DNA from: Teichococcus aerophilus
Lineage (GTDB): Bacteria > Pseudomonadota > Alphaproteobacteria > Acetobacterales > Acetobacteraceae
NCBI RefSeq assembly: GCF_014490485.1
Contig: NZ_JACTVA010000044.1
Location: forward strand, 1 to 47,155
Reading direction: 5' to 3'
DNA: 47,155 nucleotides
How positions within the stretch are numbered: the stretch's first letter is position 1; every line of letters begins with the position of its first letter. Below are positions 42,153 to 47,155 of this stretch, piece after piece. Below the pieces are notes generated by a model. That model was not told the DNA's origin and ran no database searches. It worked only from the letters and a program-made list of their open reading frames with translations. A program made the translations under genes and the position numbers.

Positions 42153-42655
42153 TCCGGGGTCTCCGCCACGGCGTTGGCCTGGTCCTCGCGGAATTTCTCC
42201 AGCCGGATGGCCAGGGCTGCGTCGGTGGTGGCCAGCATGGCGGCGGCCAGCAGCGCGGCATTCACCGCGCCGGCACGGCCGATGGCCAGCGTGCCGACCG
42301 GGATGCCGGCGGGCATCTGGGCGATGGAGAGCAGGCTGTCCATGCCCTTCAGCGCGTGGCTTTCGACCGGCACGCCCAGCACCGGCAGGCGGGTGAGGGA
42401 GGCGGTCATGCCTGGCAGATGCGCGGCGCCGCCGGCACCGGCGATGATGGTGCGCAGCCCGCGCGGCGCGGCGCCCTGGGCGTAGTCATACATGCGCTGC
42501 GGCGTGCGGTGGGCGGAGACCACCTTGCACTCATGCGGGATGCCGAGCTTCGCCAGCGTCTCTGACGCGTGGCGCATCGTCTCCCAGTCCGAGCGGCTGC
42601 CCATGATGATGCCGACCAGCGGCGCGGGAACGGCAGGGGGGGTGCTATGGGTCAC
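42149..42655 (-). CDS. purE: 5-(carboxyamino)imidazole ribonucleotide mutase
   Basis: A 168-residue class I PurE, which converts N5-CAIR to CAIR. The core is [41 protein letters not shown] and [16 protein letters not shown], all family signatures. The start is GTG at 42655 with AGGA 8 bases upstream, giving a short 12-residue leader. A longer frame upstream to 42772 is not family-like. Cotranscribed with purK. Confidence 0.95.
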   Translation of the reverse strand: MTHSTPPAVPAPLVGIIMGSRSDWETMRHASETLAKLGIPHECKVVSAHRTPQRMYDYAQGAAPRGLRTIIAGAGGAAHLPGMTASLTRLPVLGVPVESHALKGMDSLLSIAQMPAGIPVGTLAIGRAGAVNAALLAAAMLATTDAALAIRLEKFREDQANAVAETPE

Positions 42656-42848
42656 GCGGCATCCTGCGAACACAAGGGGTTGTTCAAGGCGGCGGCTGTG
42701 CCGTGCCTTGCCCGTAATGTCCAGCGCGAATGTCCCAGGGGAGAGGCGCGGCGGCAGGCCGCGCCCCGGCATGGGTCGGGTGCCCAGAGCGGTGCCGAAA
42801 GCGGGGCACCAGAAGCGATGACGAAAGCGGCCGGGCCGGTTGGCTGGG

Positions 42849-43049
42849 CTAGGCGATGATGTCCGGCACCAGCCGGCTCTCCAGCCAGGCGATGTCGTCC
42901 TTCAATTTCAGTTTACGCTTCTTCAGCCGCTGCAGCTGAAGTTGGTCCACCGGTCCGTCTTCCAGGCGAGCAATCACGGTGTCCAGGTCGCGATGCTCGC
43001 TGCGAAGCTCGTGCAGACGGCGGAGGAGGCTGTCTCGATCGGCCAGCAT
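42849..43049 (-). CDS. DUF465 (YdcH-like) protein, copy A
   Basis: A 66-residue helical protein of the DUF465 family ([39 protein letters not shown]). The Leu/Lys/Glu pattern suggests a coiled coil. Function is unknown. The start is ATG at 43049 and it diverges from a second DUF465 gene 228 bases away. Confidence 0.85.
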   Translation of the reverse strand: MLADRDSLLRRLHELRSEHRDLDTVIARLEDGPVDQLQLQRLKKRKLKLKDDIAWLESRLVPDIIA

Positions 43050-43277
43050 CGGTGCGGGAATACTCGACGGTTAAGAGTCGCATCGGAGGGGAAAGACGCC
43101 ATATCATGTCGTAGCGCGGCCGCCCAGCGCACTGTCACGTCAAGGCACATTGTGCAGCGCGGGGCAGGGTTGCGGGCGATGCCGCGCCTCCTGGGGGCCA
43201 ACGCTCCCCACGGCCATGCGAGGGCATGGCGGGGAGGCATGGCCCACGGGTGTCACTCAACCGCGTGGAGGATAAGC

Positions 43278-43454
43278 GTGACCATGACGCACCAGCCCCG
43301 CCTCAATAGCCTTCAGGACCGGCACGCGACGCTGGACCGGCAACTTGCCGCTGAAGGCGCCCGCCCGGCGCCGGATACGGGGACCCTGGCCAAGCTCAAA
43401 CTGGCCAAGCTCCGACTGAAGGAAGAGATGGAGAAGCTGCGCGCCAGCCGCTGA
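43278..43454 (+). CDS. DUF465 (YdcH-like) protein, copy B
   Basis: A 58-residue helical protein with LQDRHATLDRQLAAEGARP and LAKLKLAKLRLKEEMEKLR, the DUF465 pattern, like the divergent copy A. GTG at 43278 has GGAGG with 6-base spacing; ATG at 43284 is in frame but further than ideal. Followed by a strong terminator. Confidence 0.82.
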   Translation: MTMTHQPRLNSLQDRHATLDRQLAAEGARPAPDTGTLAKLKLAKLRLKEEMEKLRASR

Positions 43455-43513
43455 GGCCCGGCCCGGTTGCCGCCGAGGACCCCTGGCACAGACCATGGGG
43501 CCCGGCGGGCCTG

Positions 43514-43543
43514 CCCTGCGGCCGACTGGCCGCAGGGTTTTTT
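43514..43543 (+). terminator. Intrinsic terminator after DUF465 copy B
   Basis: CCCTGCGGCC, GACT, GGCCGCAGGG and TTTTTT: perfect 10-bp stem plus T tract. Confidence 0.92.
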
Positions 43544-43618
43544 GTTTGAATGCCGATTGGGCAAGCCTGTGGGCGATGCGCCGTGGCGCGGCCGGGCACG
43601 GCGCCCGGCCAGCCGGTC

Positions 43619-44188
43619 TCAGACGGCGTCCTCGCCCTCTTCCAGCCCGGCGGCCGCCGGGGCGGCCGGGTTGCCGCCGGCGGCGATGACGGCGGCGTTC
43701 AGGTCACCCTGGCTGCACAGGCCGAGGATCACCGGGTCGCGCGGCTTGATGTTGGCGCTGTTCCAGTGGGTGCGGTCCCGCACCTTGGCGATCGTGTCCT
43801 TGGTGGTGCCCAGCAGCTTGCCGATCTGCGACTCCGTCAGCTGCGGGAAGTTCCGCAGCAGGAAGGCGATGGCGTCCGGCCGGTCGTTGCGCTTGGACAC
43901 GGGGGTATAGCGGGCACCCTTGCCGCGCCCCTTGGGCTGCGGCACCGCACTGGGCATCAGCCGCAGGCGGGCGTTCGGGTCGGCCTCGCAACGGGCAATT
44001 TCCTCGCGCGTCAGCTGGCTGTTCTGCACGGGGTCGTAGCCGACGATGCCCTGCGCCACTTCGCCATCGGCGATGGCCTGGACCTCAAGCGGATGCATGC
44101 CCACGAAGTCGGCGACCTGTTCGAAGGAGAGTGACGTCTTCTCGATGAGCCACACAGCGGTGGCCTTCGGCATCAGCGGCAGGGTCAT
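43619..44188 (-). CDS. trcR: DUF1013 transcriptional regulator (TrcR-like)
   Basis: A 189-residue protein of the DUF1013 family, conserved in alphaproteobacteria and named cell cycle regulator TrcR in current annotation (from memory). Early segment MPKATAVWLIEKTSLSFEQVADFVGMHPLEV reads as a helix-turn-helix, and a second such region is FPQLTESQIGKLLGTTKDTIAKV. Ala/Gly-rich tail ends in Glu and Asp. ATG at 44188 with AAGG 8 bases upstream. Probable DNA-binding regulator. Confidence 0.87.
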   Translation of the reverse strand: MTLPLMPKATAVWLIEKTSLSFEQVADFVGMHPLEVQAIADGEVAQGIVGYDPVQNSQLTREEIARCEADPNARLRLMPSAVPQPKGRGKGARYTPVSKRNDRPDAIAFLLRNFPQLTESQIGKLLGTTKDTIAKVRDRTHWNSANIKPRDPVILGLCSQGDLNAAVIAAGGNPAAPAAAGLEEGEDAV

Positions 44189-44340
44189 CGGAAACCTTAT
44201 GCGGGTCGTGTGGGCGGGTGCGCGGACCGCCCCGGAAAGCCCTGCATATAGAGAGAGGGAGGGAGGGGGTCAAAGGTTCGCAGGCGGCGGATGTCCGTTG
44301 CTTGGCGCATCCCGGGGCGTTCCCTATCGTTCCGGGTGGG

Positions 44341-45315
44341 ATGGGACAGGAGAATCAGGCCTTGGTGACACGGAAAGTGGCGGCGGTGTTCGGTGGTGCC
44401 GGCTTCATCGGGCAGCAGGTGGTGCAGCGCCTGGCCCGGCTTGGCTACGTGGTGCGGATCGTTGGGCGGAACCCGGAGGCAGCCCGCGTGCTGATGACGC
44501 AGGGCAATGTGGGGCAGGTCGTGCCCCTGGCGGCCGACTTGCGGGAGGACGCCGCCATCGGCCGTGCCGTGGCGGGCGCGGCCGTGGTGGTCAACCTCGT
44601 CGGCATCCTGGCGGAAGGCCGCAAGGGCGACTTCCAGCGGCTGCAGGGCGAGCTGCCGGGCCGGATCGGCGCGGCCGCCAGGGCGGCGGGGGTGCAGCGC
44701 ATGGTGCAGCTCTCGGCCATCGGTGCCGATGCCGGCAGCCCCAGCGAGTATGCCCGCACCAAGGCAGCGGGGGAGGCGGCGGTCAAGGCCGGCTTCCCGG
44801 GCGTGGTGATCCTGCGGCCCTCGATCGTGTTCGGGCCGGGGGATCAGTTCTTCAACCGCTTCGCCGGCATGGCGCGGATGCTGCCCTTCATGCCGGTGGT
44901 CTGTGGCGATACCCGCTTCCAGCCCGTCTATGTCGGCGACGTCGCCGATGCGGTGGTGGCCGGGCTGACGCAGGACGGCGTCGAAGGCCGCACCTTCGAG
45001 CTGGGCGGGCCCCGCGTCGCCAGCTTCCGCGAGCTGATGGCGATGGTGCTGGACATGACCGGGCGGCGGAAGCGGCTGGTGGAGATCCCGGACAGGCTGG
45101 TGCGGCTGCAGGCGCGGGTTGGCGAGCACCTGCCGGGCAAGCCGCTGACGCGCGACCAACTGGCGCAGCTGCGGCGGGACAATGTGGTGGCCAATGGGGC
45201 GGAGGGCTTCGCCGCGCTGGGCATCGAGCCGCGGGCGATGGAGTCGGTCGTGCCGGGCTACCTGTCACGGTTTCGGCGTGCGGGAAGGCAGGAGGGTACG
45301 GTTTCAGTCAAATAG
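44341..45315 (+). CDS. NDUFA9-like atypical SDR protein
   Basis: A 324-residue NAD(P)-binding protein of the complex I NDUFA9 subfamily of atypical SDRs. Nucleotide motif VFGGAGFIGQQVVQRL near residue 17, then VVNLVGILAEG, LSAIGADAGSPSEYARTKAAGE and LRPSIVFGPGDQFFNRFA, characteristic of this group. These are linked to ubiquinone or complex I in related bacteria. Start ATG 44341 was chosen; TTG at 44362 or GTG at 44365 would better use AGGAGA at 44348-44353. Confidence 0.88.
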   Translation: MGQENQALVTRKVAAVFGGAGFIGQQVVQRLARLGYVVRIVGRNPEAARVLMTQGNVGQVVPLAADLREDAAIGRAVAGAAVVVNLVGILAEGRKGDFQRLQGELPGRIGAAARAAGVQRMVQLSAIGADAGSPSEYARTKAAGEAAVKAGFPGVVILRPSIVFGPGDQFFNRFAGMARMLPFMPVVCGDTRFQPVYVGDVADAVVAGLTQDGVEGRTFELGGPRVASFRELMAMVLDMTGRRKRLVEIPDRLVRLQARVGEHLPGKPLTRDQLAQLRRDNVVANGAEGFAALGIEPRAMESVVPGYLSRFRRAGRQEGTVSVK

Positions 45316-45328
45316 TCCGAACCGGACT
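45314..45328. promoter_or_regulatory. Inverted repeat at the end of the NDUFA9-like gene
   Basis: AGTCCG-AAC-CGGACT, perfect 6-3-6, overlapping the stop codon and followed by TTAATAAA. It could be a short weak terminator or an operator for gltD. Confidence 0.35.
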
Positions 45329-45385
45329 TAATAAACTGGTGCCAATCTAAGCTCGCTGCGTTGGTTACGGATTGATTGCCTAAAA

Positions 45386-45404
45386 ACGTCAGTCTTACTG
45401 ACGT
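45386..45404. promoter_or_regulatory. Operator-like inverted repeat upstream of gltD
   Basis: ACGTCAGT-CTT-ACTGACGT, perfect 8-3-8, in an unusually A+T-rich stretch 156 bases before the gltD ATG. TTGATT at 45372-45377 could be a -35 element with the repeat over the -10. Suits a dimeric regulator binding site. Confidence 0.45.
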
Positions 45405-45451
45405 AAGGGCGAAAAAGTGCTGGCGAGGCTACCCCAGCCGTGTTTATGGTC

Positions 45452-45481
45452 CCGGCAGGACGGCGAAAGTCCTCCTGCCGG
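45452..45481 (+). other. Leader hairpin before gltD
   Basis: CCGGCAGGA (45452-45460) with TCCTGCCGG (45473-45481), 78 bases before gltD. No T tract follows. A leader-RNA structure is possible, but I match it to no known riboswitch. Confidence 0.35.
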
Positions 45482-45559
45482 TTTGCATGCCCGCCCGCAT
45501 GCCCCGGCCTCTGACAGAACCGCATCGTCTTTTCTTCCTGCCCCGTGGGAGCCCTCGCC

Positions 45560-46999
45560 ATGGCCGAACGCATGCTGCAATTCGTGCGCCTGTCGCAACA
45601 GACGCCCGAGAAGCGTGACGCGGCCGAGCGGCGGGACGATTTCGGCGAGATCTACCAGCGCTTCACCGCCGAGCGCGCCGGGGCCCAGGCCAGCCGGTGC
45701 AGCCAGTGCGGCGTGCCGTTCTGCTCGGTGCACTGCCCGCTGAACAACAACATCCCGGACTGGCTGAAGCTGACCGCCGAGGGGCGGCTGGAGGAGGCCT
45801 ACGAGGTCTCCGCCGCCACCAACACCTTCCCCGAGATCTGTGGCCGCGTCTGCCCGCAGGACCGCCTGTGCGAGGGCAACTGCGTCATCGAGAAGGGCTT
45901 CGACAGCGTCACCATCGGCGCCGTCGAGAAGTACATCACCGATACTGCCTTCGAGATGGGATGGGTCAAGCCGCCGATCCCGGTGCGGGAGGTGGATCGC
46001 TCCGTCGGCATCGTCGGTGCCGGGCCAGCCGGGATGGCGGCGGCGGAGCGGCTGCGGCTACGCGGCTGGAAGGTCACGGTCTATGACCGGTACGACCGCG
46101 TCGGCGGCCTGATGATCTACGGCATTCCCAACTTCAAGCTGGAGAAGGAAGTCGTGCTGCGCCGGCATGAGCAGTACGCCGCCGCCGGCATCGAGTTCAT
46201 TCTGAACTGCGCCATCGGCCAGGACATCACGTTGGAGCAGCTACGGGCGAAGCATGACGCCGTGCTGATCGCCACGGGCGTGTACAAGGCGCGCGACATC
46301 GGCGGCGAGGGCTCGGGCCTGGGCGGCATCGTGCCCGCGCTGGACTACCTGACCGCCTCCAACCGCGAGGGGCTGGGCGATGCGGTGCCGGAGTTCGAGA
46401 ACGGCGCGCTGAACGCCAGGGGCAAGAAGGTCGTCGTCATCGGCGGCGGCGATACGGCGATGGATTGCGTCCGCACCGCCATCCGCCAGGGCGCCACCGA
46501 CGTGACCTGCCTGTACCGCCGCGACAAGGCGAACATGCCGGGCTCGATGCGCGAGGTGAAGAACGCGGAGGAGGAGGGCGTGCGCTTCTCCTGGCTCTCC
46601 GCCCCCGAGGGCTTCGTGGGGCAGGGCGAGCATGTCTCCGGCGTGCGCGCGGTGCGGATGCATCTGGGCCTGCCGGACGCGACCGGCCGGCAGCAGGTGG
46701 AGGCCATCCCCGGCAGCGCCTTCGTCGAGCCGGCGGACCTGGTGATCAAGGCATTGGGATTCGACCCCGAGGATCTTCCGTCCATGTTCAACGAGCCGGC
46801 GCTGGCGGTCTCCCGCTGGGGCACGGTGCAAGTGGATCGGAGAACGATGATGACAAAGCTGCCGGGAGTCTTTGCCGCGGGCGATATCGTGCGCGGTGCA
46901 TCCCTGGTCGTGTGGGGCATCCGCGATGGCCGCGATGCCGCCGACCAGATCGAGACCTATGTGGCCGCGCAGGCCGCCAGCGCCCTGGCGGCCGAGTGA
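45560..46999 (+). CDS. gltD: Glutamate synthase small subunit
   Basis: A 479-residue NADPH- and FAD-dependent iron-sulfur protein that feeds electrons to GltB for glutamate synthesis. N-terminal Cys clusters CSQCGVPFCSVHCP and CGRVCPQDRLCEGNC, FAD motif VGIVGAGPAGMAAAERL, NADPH motif VVVIGGGDTAMDCVRTAI, and the end segment GVFAAGDIVRGASLVVW. ATG at 45560 with GGGAG 8-9 bases upstream; a GTG at 45545 is less likely. gltB is not upstream as is common, so it must lie elsewhere, perhaps downstream beyond the window. The next gene overlaps by one base. Confidence 0.95.
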   Translation: MAERMLQFVRLSQQTPEKRDAAERRDDFGEIYQRFTAERAGAQASRCSQCGVPFCSVHCPLNNNIPDWLKLTAEGRLEEAYEVSAATNTFPEICGRVCPQDRLCEGNCVIEKGFDSVTIGAVEKYITDTAFEMGWVKPPIPVREVDRSVGIVGAGPAGMAAAERLRLRGWKVTVYDRYDRVGGLMIYGIPNFKLEKEVVLRRHEQYAAAGIEFILNCAIGQDITLEQLRAKHDAVLIATGVYKARDIGGEGSGLGGIVPALDYLTASNREGLGDAVPEFENGALNARGKKVVVIGGGDTAMDCVRTAIRQGATDVTCLYRRDKANMPGSMREVKNAEEEGVRFSWLSAPEGFVGQGEHVSGVRAVRMHLGLPDATGRQQVEAIPGSAFVEPADLVIKALGFDPEDLPSMFNEPALAVSRWGTVQVDRRTMMTKLPGVFAAGDIVRGASLVVWGIRDGRDAADQIETYVAAQAASALAAE

Positions 47000-47155
47000 T
47001 GCGCGCGCTTCGCCACGGCCTGATGGCCGCGACGCTGCTGGCGACGCCCTTGCTGGGCAACGCCGTGCTGGCGCAGCCGACGCAGTTCGGCAGCGGCGGC
47101 ACCACGCCGCCGGCCGCCGGCACGCCACCCGCCGTGACGCCGCCGGGCACCGCCC
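46999..47155 (+). CDS. Exported protein, truncated by the window end
   Basis: Starts with ATG overlapping the gltD stop (TGATG). The first 52 codons give a signal peptide (RALRHGLMAATLLATPLLG...AVLA, cleaved before QPTQ) and a Thr/Pro/Gly-rich segment. The rest lies outside the window, so the family cannot be named. The overlap suggests cotranscription with gltD, which is odd for an envelope protein. Confidence 0.65.
   Translation, partial: MRALRHGLMAATLLATPLLGNAVLAQPTQFGSGGTTPPAAGTPPAVTPPGTA

Noticed and set aside
45316-45559. Riboswitch upstream of gltD
   Set aside because: Hairpins are present, but I could not match them to any known riboswitch or glutamine RNA motif. Listed only as inverted repeats.
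1-47155. tRNA or rRNA genes
   Set aside because: I looked for T-loop motifs and conserved rRNA blocks while reading and found none that folds as a tRNA. A covariance search would be decisive.

Overview
The window looks like a stretch of chromosome from a G+C-rich alphaproteobacterium, most likely Acetobacteraceae of the Roseomonas type. The evidence is the very high GC3, the FlbT/FlaF pair, the DUF1013 (TrcR-like) regulator, a COQ9-family gene beside rpsU, a zinc-free L36, and a heme oxygenase-bacteriophytochrome pair. The lineage is inferred from gene content, not from a database match.

Layout. 0-1 kb: a small exported Cys-rich protein (-) and rpmJ with a clear promoter and terminator. 1.2-6.5 kb: glycolate oxidase glcD-glcE-glcF, with glcF split from glcDE by 1.2 kb of repeats and a doubtful small ORF. 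6.8-9.5 kb: a lipid kinase, a small membrane protein and a Tim44-domain protein, all on the minus strand. 10-13.2 kb: bphO-bphP, making biliverdin and a red-light sensor kinase with its own receiver. 13.5-16.7 kb: patatin-like lipase, YccF membrane protein, flavin amine oxidase. 16.7-20.4 kb: an Mla/MCE lipid-transport operon (permease with STAS, ATPase, MCE protein, lipoprotein). 20.9-24.6 kb: a DUF2939-like protein, fhs and a TPR-methyltransferase. 25.3-26.4 kb: flbT-flaF and a 79-residue orphan. 27-32.3 kb: a cytoplasmic-type gamma-glutamyltransferase, a decayed adenylate-forming enzyme and an MFS exporter. 32.4-36.8 kb: an RND efflux operon. 37-39.2 kb: rpsU diverging from def-COQ9, then an exported protein. 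39.7-42.7 kb: an OmpA-type porin, then purE-purK. 42.8-47.2 kb: two divergent DUF465 genes, a TrcR-like gene, an NDUFA9-like protein, gltD and the start of an exported protein.

The most unusual signal is not a gene. Six related intergenic elements of about 220-365 bp lie between 3.9 and 29.1 kb. Each is bounded by inward-facing hairpins of the form CCGGGGAA-loop-TTCCCCGG followed on the inner side by a T-rich tract. Two solo ends are also present. Arms have changed together in several copies (CTGGGGAA/TTCCCCAG, TCAGGGGAA/TTCCCCTGA), so base pairing appears to be conserved. Five of the six full copies and one solo end sit 4-60 bp after stop codons, as if they serve as portable two-way terminators. 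One copy has its central palindrome interrupted by a 113-bp A+T-richer insert with imperfect 20-bp inverted ends and a TA duplication. A second, unrelated repeat of about 93 bp occurs twice (5.0 and 32.3 kb).

All calls rest on reading the sequence and translations by eye. No searches, alignments or folding programs were run.
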